Assembly (NCBI RefSeq): GCF_026339735.1
Contig: NZ_JAPEQG010000001.1
Location: forward strand, 744,001-808,000
Direction of reading: 5' to 3'
From: Streptomyces sp. NBC_01669
GTDB lineage: Bacteria > Actinomycetota > Actinomycetes > Streptomycetales > Streptomycetaceae
Length of the DNA stretch: 64,000 nt
Made by a program: the position numbers and the translations under genes. The notes below the pieces were generated by a model. It worked only from the letters and a program-made list of their open reading frames with translations, was not told the origin of the DNA and did not search any database. Of this stretch, positions 10,001 through 16,585 are shown piece after piece (the first letter of the stretch is position 1; every line of letters begins with the position of its first letter).

Positions 10001-10893
10001 TCCGCTGTCCCGCGGTGTTCCTCCAGGGCCCATGCACAGTCCTGGGCGCTGATCCCGGCGACGGGCAGTTCCGTGCCGGGGGCGTGGTAGCACCTCCCCC
10101 AGTGATCGAGCAGGAGTTCCAGGCCGTAGCCGTCGGTCACCAGACCGTCGATGCTGAGGTGGACGACATCCAGGCCACCCGGTCCGTGGGACACCTCGAT
10201 CGCGAACAGGGGCGCCATGTCGGGCGGGTAGCAGCGGTGGGACATCCGGTTCCGCACCGACGCCACATGGGCGTCGAAGTCCGCGCGGGAGCCGGAGCGC
10301 CGGTCGTGCGCCGTGATGTCCCATGTCCCGCCGTCACCGATGCGCTGACGGGTCCCGGCCACCACGACGCGCAGCATTGCGTGATGGCCGAGGACCGTGC
10401 GCCAGGCGTTCCGCAGCCGGTCCACATCGGTGTCCGCGAGCGTGAACTCGCGGTAGTGGTGGCAGCCGACGGTGTCTGGGCTCAGCTGCGGGTGCTTGCC
10501 GACCACGTACGACTGCTGGACCGAGGTGAGCGGGAACTCCTCGGCCCCGCCCGGTCTGCCCGGCGGGCGGGCCGGGACGTCCAGCTGTCTGATCCCGCCG
10601 GCGCGGCCCGGTGGTGCCCCCGGCCCGCCGGCGACCGCCCCGGCCAGCGCGGCCACGGTGGATGACCGGTCGAGCCGGTCGAGGGGCAGATCGACCCCGT
10701 ACCGGTCATGGATCTCCAGCAGCAGCCGGGCAGCCATGATGGAGCTCAGGCCGATGCTCTCCAGCACATCGGTCTCCTCGATCCCGGACCGGTCCGTCAG
10801 CTCCTCCAGCATTCCGATGATTCCTGCCGTGACTCCGGCGGACGTTTCCTCACCGGCGGATATCCGTACGTGTGGCACCGAATTTCCCTTCAT
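4075..10893 (-). CDS. Hybrid NRPS-PKS: carrier-Cy-Cy-A(Cys)-PCP-oxidase-KS0
   Basis: 2272 aa megasynthase. Domains in order: carrier protein (about 15-90, Ser51 in GLSS); heterocyclization domain 1 (120-550, D249xxxxD254); heterocyclization domain 2 (551-940, DLLAADGLS near 668); adenylation (941-1444, FTSGSSGRPKG near 1100); PCP (Ser near 1498 in DSGASSF); SagB/McbC-type FMN oxidase (1591-1811, RSTQRDF); ketosynthase (1854-2272). The specificity residues read D-L-F-N-F-S-L-V-W, close to the cysteine code DLYNLSLIW. This predicts thiazoline formation and oxidation to a thiazole, as in LnmI, EpoB and BlmIII/IV. The KS keeps its Cys (DTSCSSS) and GIGHLEAAAG His, but the HGTG motif reads AAAG, so condensation should fail. 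The ATG overlaps the regulator stop (ATGA). Confidence 0.93.
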   Translation of the reverse strand: MKGNSVPHVRISAGEETSAGVTAGIIGMLEELTDRSGIEETDVLESIGLSSIMAARLLLEIHDRYGVDLPLDRLDRSSTVAALAGAVAGGPGAPPGRAGGIRQLDVPARPPGRPGGAEEFPLTSVQQSYVVGKHPQLSPDTVGCHHYREFTLADTDVDRLRNAWRTVLGHHAMLRVVVAGTRQRIGDGGTWDITAHDRRSGSRADFDAHVASVRNRMSHRCYPPDMAPLFAIEVSHGPGGLDVVHLSIDGLVTDGYGLELLLDHWGRCYHAPGTELPVAGISAQDCAWALEEHRGTAEFAADVDYWTTRLREIPAAPDVLAADRPPSGGELSCHRREPLGATLAPEQWQALRKKAAAWEVSPTSLVLTVFGEALQRAGGGPEFLLVLTTSDRVRLPAATAELVAPLTSTMLLPVRPDPARPLAESAAATHRGLWEGFGHSSASGIEVIRAVGTGRRGSAAPRLPVVFTSMLDLRPKRHDEGFGRQVSYAVGQTSGVALDHQMWEEDGSLRVRWDLVPELFAPGAGRTLFADFMGALVALADPEEAEERALNELQQGYLVDRLAGAREGCQVYQSFRLDSFDPERLETAWLRLVESTDALRTDVTPGGKLRIRAHTPRSLHIPVLPAEAAQRLPQEMTARPFQPGRWPLWDLRITGGEDGGPAVLHLAVDLLAADGLSIQLIGRRLMRLLHGAEPPDPDTPPAPQPPPARDTRAEEHWRARAAALPPGPAPLDTGGPRTRLEGVRTGWRAAAATLRDEGLRGDPVLLGALTEALTGLLPDPYPLEVVRWPQAPRPAEHTALSLLPAEPRLPSHERAAHYQRILDEDTAADTASALTGLRGVRTRPAPTLPVVLTSAYDVTGTALPAGVTPGPGLTSTPGVALDCIVTVDGDRLHYCWDVASSAFDPQALAEAFAAFGDLVARIGDVPDRTQALHPVVREVNDTAVDFPAAHPVHRLFEDQARRRPDAEAVRRRMGPPMTYGELNRRANRIAWRLRDLGVGPGTAVGIALPRTPDLVAAVFGVLKAGGTYVPIEPQLPPERAESIRADAAVAIVLVAGPEQRRWPAESPVTTVDVTTLAADIRERTDPPAHATPSDTAYVIFTSGSSGRPKGVAVTHRAVLNLLNWCYRTWEFAPGDLGMCVTSLGFDLSVFDILGLLGRGAALYLADEAQQHDPDLLLRALVEEPVTFWNSAPTTLAQLAPRMAAHADHPGTGTLRLVFLSGDYTPLSLPDEVRAVFPGARIVSLGGATEATVWSNFFPVDEVDPQWRSIPYGKPIDNARYYVLDEELRPCEPGTEGDLFIAGECLSQGYYRRPELTAERFVDDPFAARAGERMYRTGDRALHRPDGHLVFLGRSDGQVKIRGFRVELEEIEHRLRLHPDVRDAVVVVRSQNGDSKLVAHVIPANGTMPAVRDLRAFAARTLPDYMVPNYVEQLTEFPATANGKLDRAALARPPAAPQTTPAAPATAAGVRAEDIAEVFAGLLGLDTLDPAADLWDSGASSFTMVQASALIEERYGRRTEVAVLLAEATCISIARHLSATPGAADAVAPPAAQDEPAPPPAPNAPDEPAVARAEPGTVPQDIPEALERPTAVDFFSPEDRELFKSAGHATRHAPARSVLPLADVGFAEEVYAGRSTQRDFDSAPLPAESLARLLGLLRRTTTGGRPRYLYPSAGDTYAVQAYVRVRPGRVTGVEGGVHYYRPDRHELELITPEPDFDRTAHVFYNRPVFDKAAFELFLIGQRDGITPLYGQEADLYLALEAGYIGQLLTGAQATCGIGLCPVGSLNFDAIRAEFGLDEGHRLLHTFIGGTRTGHESHGAAPQYPATVPDRGAATRSGRATTRPRTESRPADAPRAVDDIAVLGAAGRFPGADDLDTYWRNLAAGHIAIGPPPASRRAALGQHAPDAGYLRDTEAFDSLLFHISPTEARTLDPQTRLTLQAVWECLEDAGLTAASLRATAPRIGVFTGAMWQDHQHTGADAWRRGERAEIFGSASEIPNRISHHFGLTGPSIAVDTSCSSSLTALHLAVRSLRSGECDAAVVTGASLVSHPYHLALLEDGGLLRSAGVPGAFSADSSGWIPGEGIGALLLRPRPADGAESGGVPLRGIIETTWTGHIGGAGRYGSANAEALTASIGQTLHGVGLDPGDIGYVECAAAGASIADAAEITALGEIFRTGGRPLVGTVKPGIGHLEAAAGLSQLIKVLLQFEHRRIAPTVRAASLSPLIGFERVQLADTLRDWEPLAPGAPLRALVNVTGASGTLGHAVLRSVPGQS

Positions 10894-11570
10894 CAGACTG
10901 AGATGCCCACATAGTTCGCCAGTCGCTTCTCGTCGACGACGATGAATCCATTGCGGTCGAAGTTGAGTAAGCCGACCGCACCGAATCCCTTCAGGAAGAA
11001 TCCGACCCTGGACCGGGTAGTCCCCACCATCTCGGACAGTTCTTCCTGGGTGAGCCGTTCGGAGATGCACAGGCCCTGCGGGTGCCGCCTGCCGAACTTG
11101 CGGCCGAGCTGCAGCAGTGCGGTAGCCAGTCGCAGCTTGCTGTCCATGGTCGCGAAACCGAGGATCACCTGCTGCTGTTCGGCCATCTGATTGACCAGGT
11201 ACCGGATGAAGGCCTCCAGAAGTCCCTCCTCGCCCAGGGCGGCAAGGAATCTGCCGGCCGGCACTCTTCGGAGCACCGTGTCCTTCATCGCGCTCGCGGT
11301 GGCCTGCTGCTCGGGTTCGAGCAGGCAGCCCTCACCGAATATCTCGTCGGGGCCGTGCACGGACAGCAGGCAGACCTTTCCGTCCGGGGAGAACATCATC
11401 TGGTTCACCCGGCCGCTTTCCACGAAGTACACATGGGAATCGGCCTGCCCGCTGTTGTAGATGTTGGATCTACGCCGCACCCTGATCGGTGTGGCACCAA
11501 TGCACTCACGGCGACAGATCGCGCCGATCTGGTCGGTAAGACACTTGTGTTCCGCGACGCTCAGGGCCAT
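10893..11570 (-). CDS. Crp/FNR-family transcriptional regulator (LnmO-like)
   Basis: 225 aa protein with an N-terminal cyclic-nucleotide-like beta-roll (about 20-130, IFGEGCLLEPE) and a C-terminal winged helix (LTQEELSEMVGTTRSRVGFF, about 168-187). No FNR-type Cys cluster is seen, and the usual Arg-Thr cAMP contact is absent after FGE, so the effector is unknown. The leinamycin cluster also encodes a Crp-type pathway activator (LnmO), from memory. It sits between an unknown-function gene and the NRPS within one operon and overlaps the NRPS start. The likely target is the TGCTCAAT site found upstream of five cluster units. ATG 11570 is preceded by GGGGGAG at short spacing; an alternative ATG lies at 11627. 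Confidence 0.85.
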   Translation of the reverse strand: MALSVAEHKCLTDQIGAICRRECIGATPIRVRRRSNIYNSGQADSHVYFVESGRVNQMMFSPDGKVCLLSVHGPDEIFGEGCLLEPEQQATASAMKDTVLRRVPAGRFLAALGEEGLLEAFIRYLVNQMAEQQQVILGFATMDSKLRLATALLQLGRKFGRRHPQGLCISERLTQEELSEMVGTTRSRVGFFLKGFGAVGLLNFDRNGFIVVDEKRLANYVGISV

Positions 11571-11608
11571 TACTCCCCCGTACTCCCCAATCCATCGGCC
11601 GACACGGG

Positions 11609-12493
11609 TCAGAAATCGGGATGCCACTGTTGTGGCGTCATCGCGGTGTCCACGAGGGTGCCCGGGAGGAACATCCGAGCCCAGGTGCCACCACCCTTTT
11701 CGGTGGAAATCAGTTCACGGAAGTACAGATCACGTACGTCCTCGTTCCGTACGTGCATTTCCAGCAGCCGGAAGTACGAGTCCATGGACCGCATGTGAAT
11801 CAGCCAGTGCAGGTGGTCGGCGGGCCCGAAGGCCCCCTCGTACACGAATACCGACACGTCGTCACCGACATGACTGTTGATCGATTCGGCGACCTCCCGG
11901 GCGAACTGCCTTCCCTCGGAGCGCAGGTCGTAGTCGAGCACTCCGGTGCGGTGGATCAGCACACCGCAGTTGGCGGAGTTCAGCAGCCGGTCGAGCGGGA
12001 TCGTGGTCTGCTGGTAGGCGGGGGGCAGGCCGGTGATGCGTTCGGTGCCCTGGAAGACGGCGGTCTGCTTGGCCAGGTCGCCTTCCGCGCTGGTGTTGTA
12101 CATGCCCCAGAACTGGGGCAGCATGACGCGGTCCTTGACACTGCCGGGCACGAAGAGACGGCTCCACGGCTCGGGTCCGGTCGCCGCGGTCCGCATGATC
12201 CGCTCGTAGTCGCCCATCGAGCGCAGGTGGATCATCCAGTGCAGGCGCCCCTGCACACCGAACGTCTCGTCGTACACGAACGCGGTCGCCGTCCCGGGGT
12301 TGCCCTTGTTGATCGCCTCCGTGAGCTGGCGGGCGAACAGGTGGGCCTCGGTGGCGAGTCCGGCAGCGATCACCGCGGTGCGTTCGACGACGACTCCGGC
12401 ATTCGCGGACTGAAGTACGTCATCGCCTGCGGCAGCCGCCTGGTGCAGGGCGGTGCGGTCGGTCGAGTCCTGGGTGTTCGGGGCTATCGACAC
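11609..12493 (-). CDS. Cluster protein of unknown function with internal duplication, copy 1 (DUF6039-like)
   Basis: 294 aa soluble protein made of two repeats of roughly 130 residues. Each repeat runs from LxSANxGVxxxRT through a second motif FVYxxxFGxxxxLHWxIHxRSM to SRLFVPGSVKDRVM or ARMFLPGTLVDTAM. It is clearly paralogous to the protein at 21176-22087, which has the same two-repeat layout. The LHWLIHMRSMDSYxRL segment recalls dimeric alpha/beta-barrel proteins, but no catalytic motif is obvious. I place it tentatively in DUF6039. It starts at GTG 12493 with GGAAGGAG ten bases upstream and lies between the P450 and the regulator, so a tailoring, carrier or resistance role in this pathway is inferred only from position. 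Confidence 0.75.
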   Translation of the reverse strand: MSIAPNTQDSTDRTALHQAAAAGDDVLQSANAGVVVERTAVIAAGLATEAHLFARQLTEAINKGNPGTATAFVYDETFGVQGRLHWMIHLRSMGDYERIMRTAATGPEPWSRLFVPGSVKDRVMLPQFWGMYNTSAEGDLAKQTAVFQGTERITGLPPAYQQTTIPLDRLLNSANCGVLIHRTGVLDYDLRSEGRQFAREVAESINSHVGDDVSVFVYEGAFGPADHLHWLIHMRSMDSYFRLLEMHVRNEDVRDLYFRELISTEKGGGTWARMFLPGTLVDTAMTPQQWHPDF

Positions 12494-12562
12494 TTTTCTG
12501 ACTCCTTCCGTACGTCGTTGTACTGCGGGACAGATGCGGCAGGAACCGGGCCGGCCTGCTCG

Positions 12563-13741
12563 TTACCAGGTAACGGGCAGGCGGTGGACGCCGTAGACGA
12601 ACATGTCTCCACGGAACGGAACCTCCTCGATCGATGTGGCCACCTTCAGATCGGGCAGCCTCCGGAACAAGGTGTTGAGCGCGATCTCCAGTTGTGCGCG
12701 TGCGAGCAGTTGCCCCGGGCACTGGTGCGGCCCGAAGCCGAAGCCGAGGTGCTCCCTTGCCCCCCGGTGCATGTCCCACCGGTCGGGGTCGGCGAACACC
12801 GACTCGTCACGGTTGGCCGAGCCGAGGACCACCAGCACGCCCTCGCCCGCCCTGATCAGTTCTCCACCTACCCGCACGTCCTCGGTCGCCACGCGCCGGG
12901 CACCGTAATCGGTGACGGTCTGGTGGCGTACGAGCTCCTCGATGGCGTCGTCCATGAGGGACGGGTCGGCCTTCAACTCGGCGAGCTGCTCCGGGTGCTG
13001 GAGCAGCACCAGCGTGCTCACACCGATCTGGCTGGCCACCGTCTCGTACCCGGCGACCATCAGCAGGGTGGCGATGCCGATGACCTCCTCGCGGCTGACC
13101 TCGGCCCCCTCGCGGCGTTCCAGGATGCGGCTGAGCAGATCGCCCGTGGGGTGTGCCTCCTTGCTGCTGACGAGCTCTTCCAGGAACGACCTGAGCTTGG
13201 TGCGCACCGTCATCCGCTCGGCTGTGCTGATGCTCTGGTCGCCGATCATGTTGGTGGTCTCGTAGAAGAACTCCCGGTGCTCGTCGGGGACGCCGAGCAG
13301 TTCCGTGATGATCACGAACGGCAGCGGCAGCGCGAAGGATTCGATCAGGTCGGCCGGCGAGCCCTTGGCGATCATCTCGTCGAGCAGCCGGTCGACGATC
13401 CGCTGGATCATCGGGCGCAGCTCCTGGACCCGCTTCAGCCTGAACTCCGGCACCAGCAGGCCGCGCAGCCTGGTCTGGTCCGGCGGGTCCATCCTGATGA
13501 ACGTTCCGGGCCCCGGCGGACGGGACGTCAGCCGGGCCGGGAATCCCGGTCGGGTGAAGTCGGAGCTGAACCGGGTGTCGCGCAGTACGGTGCAGGCATC
13601 TTCGTACTTGGTGATCAGCCAGACCATGCTGTCGTCGAAGTCCAGCCGCACCCGCGAGATGGACGGCCGGCGGCGTAGTTCGGCGAGCTCTGGTGCGGGG
13701 TCGAAGGGGCACGTTCGGTTCATCGGGTAGGAATCCGGCAC
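12563..13741 (-). CDS. Cytochrome P450
   Basis: 392 aa bacterial class I P450. The heme-binding loop FGFGPHQCPGQL contains the ligand Cys341. The I-helix reads LLMVAGYETVAS (with Glu-Thr of the proton relay), and the ExxR motif is in EELVR. It probably hydroxylates or epoxidises the assembly-line product; LnmA has this role in leinamycin. The start is taken as GTG 13741, which has AGGTGA eight bases upstream; ATG 13723 is an alternative. It heads the operon P450-unknown-regulator-NRPS-TEII and is divergent from a small ferredoxin that is its likely electron donor. Confidence 0.92.
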   Translation of the reverse strand: MPDSYPMNRTCPFDPAPELAELRRRPSISRVRLDFDDSMVWLITKYEDACTVLRDTRFSSDFTRPGFPARLTSRPPGPGTFIRMDPPDQTRLRGLLVPEFRLKRVQELRPMIQRIVDRLLDEMIAKGSPADLIESFALPLPFVIITELLGVPDEHREFFYETTNMIGDQSISTAERMTVRTKLRSFLEELVSSKEAHPTGDLLSRILERREGAEVSREEVIGIATLLMVAGYETVASQIGVSTLVLLQHPEQLAELKADPSLMDDAIEELVRHQTVTDYGARRVATEDVRVGGELIRAGEGVLVVLGSANRDESVFADPDRWDMHRGAREHLGFGFGPHQCPGQLLARAQLEIALNTLFRRLPDLKVATSIEEVPFRGDMFVYGVHRLPVTW

Positions 13742-13812
13742 GACCGTTGTCACCTCTCCCAGGCGTATCTGAGACAGTGCGCAGCCTGACCCGGGTGGAA
13801 ACCCGCCAGCCA

Positions 13813-13857
13813 CTCAAGATTGAGCACTTTGTTCGGGTCTCGAAAACCTGCTCAATC
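13813..13857. promoter_or_regulatory. Paired Crp-type operators between the P450 and ferredoxin genes
   Basis: Two sites face each other. CTCAAGATTGAG (13813-13824) is a perfect 12-bp palindrome. GATTGAGCA (13818-13826) and TGCTCAATC (13849-13857) form a perfect 9-bp inverted repeat. The right site, read rightward as TGCTCAATCCTG, is followed 29 nt later by TAGCCT (13886-13891) and then by the ferredoxin ATG seven bases on, suggesting a leaderless transcript. The left site reads toward the P450, but its -10 region is poor at the same spacing. Confidence 0.55.
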
Positions 13858-13897
13858 CTGTTCAGCGGAGGCTCGACAGGATGCCTAGCCTGGCCGC

Positions 13898-14155
13898 ATG
13901 CGTATACACGTGGATCAGGAGAGCTGCGTCGGAGCAGGCCGCTGCGCATGGGCGGCCCCGGAGGTGTTCGACCAGGACGAGGACGGTTTTGTGGTACTCC
14001 TCGACCCCGGCCCGCCGACGGAACTGGCTGACCGGGTCTACGAGGCCGTCACGATGTGCCCCGCCCGTGCCATCGATCTGGACGAGACGGCCGGGCAGGA
14101 CGGAACGGATGGGGCGGACGGGCCTCGGTCTCAGTCGTCCGGCAGCCAGGCGTAG
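13898..14155 (+). CDS. Small [3Fe-4S]-type ferredoxin
   Basis: 85 aa ferredoxin of the kind that pairs with Streptomyces P450s. Cysteines are at 10, 16 and 54 (CVGAGRC and MCPARAI); the fourth position of a 4Fe cluster is Ala or Gly, consistent with a 3Fe-4S centre. It is the probable electron carrier for the divergent P450, matching the LnmA/LnmB pair of leinamycin. The acidic C-terminal tail (residues 64-85) has low complexity. No ribosome-binding site precedes the ATG, fitting the predicted leaderless start. The last 25 bases overlap the 3' end of the convergent HMG-synthase 2. Confidence 0.88.
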   Translation: MRIHVDQESCVGAGRCAWAAPEVFDQDEDGFVVLLDPGPPTELADRVYEAVTMCPARAIDLDETAGQDGTDGADGPRSQSSGSQA

Positions 14156-15369
14156 GTGCGGTGGTAGTCCTCGACACCCGTGAGGACGAGCATGTTCCTG
14201 TCGCCCATCGCCCTGCGGGCCAGCGGGCCGTAGCGGTCCAGGTCCGTGGTGCGGTGGGCGACGGGCGTCAGGCAGCGGGAGTTCTCGGCGAGCAGCGCCT
14301 CGTATTCCACGAAGCTCAACTCCACGCGTTCGCGAAGCCGTTCACCGATGTGCAGCGCGGCCAGTTCGGCTGCGGCGCCCGGTGCGAGGACTCCGCTGAA
14401 GAATTCCGAGGCGCAGCCCGAGCCGTACGAGAACAGCCCGACCCGCATGTCCGCCGTGTCCACGGCACAGTCGATGAGGCTGCACAGGGCCAGATAGACC
14501 GAGGCGGAGCAGAGGTTGCCGACCTGGCGCGGGTAGACGAGGGACGGGATCACCCGGCGTTCGAAGTCCTCGGCGATCTCGGGCTGCGCCGCGTCCGTGT
14601 TGTCCCGCATCAGCTTGCGGTGGGCAGCCCTGACCATGCCGGCGAACGGGGTGTGCATGGCCAGCTGACCGAAGGTCTTGCGCAGGTCGACCGACTCCAC
14701 CTTGGAGGTGTAGTCGCGGTAGGAGTTCGTCAGGCAGTCGAGGTAGGCGAACAGGGAGCGGTCGGAGTCGGCGATGTCGAACTCCGGCCCGGGGCGGGCC
14801 GAGTCGAGCGTCTCGTAGCCGTAGGTACCGAAAGCGCCGAGGTCCAGCCGGAGTATCCGCGGTTCGTCACTGATCAGTACGGCGGCCGCGCCCGCGCCGG
14901 TGGCAGGTTCGGCGTACTCGGCGCGGGCGTCCACCAGTGCCACGTCGCTGCCGATGACGAGAGCCTTGCCGCCGGGCGAGGCGGCGGAGGCAAGATAGCC
15001 GGCGCAGAGCTGGAGCGCGGCGGTGGCCGCGTAGCAGGCCTGTTTGACCTCCACCATGCGGCAGTTGCGGCTGAGTCCCAGTTGCTCGTGCACATAGGAG
15101 CTCACCGACTTGCTGTAGTCCACGCCCGATTCGGTGGAGACGATCAGTATCTCGATGCGTGATCTGGCCTCGTCGTCGAGGGCCCTCACCAGCGGCGCGG
15201 CGGCGTTGACCGCATTGGTCACCGTGTCCTCGATCGGCAGGTTCACTGCCCGCTCGTCCATCAGCAGGTTCCCGAGCCGCTTGGGGTCGAGACCCCGCCC
15301 CTCGAACAGTACGGGGACCGGGATCCGGGCGGGTCCGCAGTACACATTGAGTGCCTCGATGCCGATCAC
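14131..15369 (-). CDS. HMG-CoA synthase homologue 2 (LnmM-like)
   Basis: 412 aa HMG-CoA-synthase-like enzyme with Glu80 (STESGVD), Cys112 (KQACYAAT) and His239 (MHTPFAG) in the expected places, and the same FSYGSGCASEFFS motif as homologue 1. It follows the discrete ACP (ATGA overlap at 15366-15369) and the LnmK-like enzyme, reproducing the LnmK-LnmL-LnmM trio that installs a propionate-derived branch in leinamycin. The neighbouring ACP is therefore its likely acyl donor. It is the distal gene of the operon starting at the megasynthase promoter near 20265. Confidence 0.92.
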   Translation of the reverse strand: MIGIEALNVYCGPARIPVPVLFEGRGLDPKRLGNLLMDERAVNLPIEDTVTNAVNAAAPLVRALDDEARSRIEILIVSTESGVDYSKSVSSYVHEQLGLSRNCRMVEVKQACYAATAALQLCAGYLASAASPGGKALVIGSDVALVDARAEYAEPATGAGAAAVLISDEPRILRLDLGAFGTYGYETLDSARPGPEFDIADSDRSLFAYLDCLTNSYRDYTSKVESVDLRKTFGQLAMHTPFAGMVRAAHRKLMRDNTDAAQPEIAEDFERRVIPSLVYPRQVGNLCSASVYLALCSLIDCAVDTADMRVGLFSYGSGCASEFFSGVLAPGAAAELAALHIGERLRERVELSFVEYEALLAENSRCLTPVAHRTTDLDRYGPLARRAMGDRNMLVLTGVEDYHRTYAWLPDD

Positions 15370-15611
15370 TGCTGCCTCACCTTCCAGAGAAATCCGACGA
15401 GCGCGCCGATGTCCGGGATGTCACTGAACTCCGCCATCGGCCGGTCGATGCCCAGCCGGTCCTGGAGGGAGATGATGATCTCCACACGGTCGACCGAGTC
15501 GGCCCCCAGGTCCCGCAGATGCGCCGCGTCGGTGATCCGCTCGGGGGCGACGCTCGGCAGGATGTCCGTGATCGCCTCATGGACGAGGCTCCGCATCTCG
15601 TCCCTGGTCAC
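15366..15611 (-). CDS. Discrete acyl carrier protein (LnmL-like)
   Basis: 81 aa ACP with the phosphopantetheine Ser39 in DLGADSVDRVEI. By context it should carry the acyl unit produced by the LnmK-like enzyme and present it to HMG-synthase 2 for beta-branching. The GTG start overlaps the LnmK-like stop (GTGA at 15608-15611), and its stop overlaps the next gene's ATG, so translation of the three genes is tightly coupled. The length is normal for a stand-alone ACP. Confidence 0.92.
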   Translation of the reverse strand: MTRDEMRSLVHEAITDILPSVAPERITDAAHLRDLGADSVDRVEIIISLQDRLGIDRPMAEFSDIPDIGALVGFLWKVRQQ

Positions 15612-16585
15612 TGTGTTCCCTCCGCCGTGACGTGCAGGGTGCTGACGGCGATGACCTGGCCGGTGCCGGTGTTCTCCAGCACCACGGTCACGATCTCGTC
15701 GTGGGGTGCGCCCGGCCGGACCCAGCCGGTGACCTCGACGGCCAGTTCGGCTTCGGGGTCCGCGTTGCCGAGGTAGCACATCCGCTGGTCGAGGACCGTA
15801 CGGCCCATGAAGTCGTGGACGTCCCGGCCGAGCCCGCGCCAGTGGCGCAGCAGGGCCCAGTCGGTGATGGAGAAATAGGAGGCGAAGTACAGCAGCCCGA
15901 CTCCGTTGATGTCACGGGTGGCGTCGACCGCGTACGTCAGCCGGGTGGGCCCGGTCGGCAGCCGCCCGGGGGGCTCCCCGTCGAGGAAGGTCCGGTTCGT
16001 CCGGGCGTTGCGGTAGTCGGCTCTCGGTGAGTGAGGGGCGGGCAGCCGGGGCAGTTCGGCGTAATGGAAGTCGGGGGGCGAGGAGCGCACCAGGTCCTCG
16101 TTGCTGCCGGTGCGCCCCCGACTGATCCAGCGGTTGAAGTTCTCGACGTACAGGCAGTCCTCGTCCTTGCCCGCGTAGAACGCCTCGGGGTCGAACGGGC
16201 CCTCGTCCACCGGGGTGTCGCTGTCCTGCCTGCGCACGGTGTGCAGGGCGAGCACCGATTCACTTCCGTAGTTGAACAGACCGGAGGTCACCCGCAGCCG
16301 GTCGCCGAAGTTCAGGGCGCCCACATGGAAGCGGCGCCCGGCCCGGATCCGGAAGTAGTAGAACGACAGATAGGCGGGCTCACCCTGCCGGTTCCTGGCG
16401 GCGAACACATCGACTCCGCACAGGGCGCTCACCGCCTCCCAGGTCCAGTCCCCCAGTTGCCCCACGAACAGACCGGTGCCGCACATGCCCGGGGCCACGG
16501 TGACATCCCGGCTGACCGTGCTGCGGTCCAGAATGCGCGGCGACGCCCAGCCCGGAAGTCCCGGCGTGCCCGTCTCATCCTTCAT
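15608..16585 (-). CDS. LnmK-like bifunctional acyltransferase/decarboxylase
   Basis: 325 aa protein resembling the double-hotdog enzyme LnmK. LnmK takes methylmalonyl-CoA, transfers the acyl group to ACP and decarboxylates it to give propionyl-ACP. Recognisable segments are LSFYYFRIRAGRRFHVGALN (residues 73-92, a likely location of the active-site Tyr), GDRLRVTSGLFNYGSESV and the second-half YFASYFSITDWALLRHW. Its position directly before the ACP and HMG-synthase genes supports the assignment. It overlaps the megasynthase gene by 11 bases. If the function holds, the branch introduced is propionate-derived rather than acetate-derived. Family assignment is by recognition without an alignment. 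Confidence 0.8.
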   Translation of the reverse strand: MKDETGTPGLPGWASPRILDRSTVSRDVTVAPGMCGTGLFVGQLGDWTWEAVSALCGVDVFAARNRQGEPAYLSFYYFRIRAGRRFHVGALNFGDRLRVTSGLFNYGSESVLALHTVRRQDSDTPVDEGPFDPEAFYAGKDEDCLYVENFNRWISRGRTGSNEDLVRSSPPDFHYAELPRLPAPHSPRADYRNARTNRTFLDGEPPGRLPTGPTRLTYAVDATRDINGVGLLYFASYFSITDWALLRHWRGLGRDVHDFMGRTVLDQRMCYLGNADPEAELAVEVTGWVRPGAPHDEIVTVVLENTGTGQVIAVSTLHVTAEGTQ

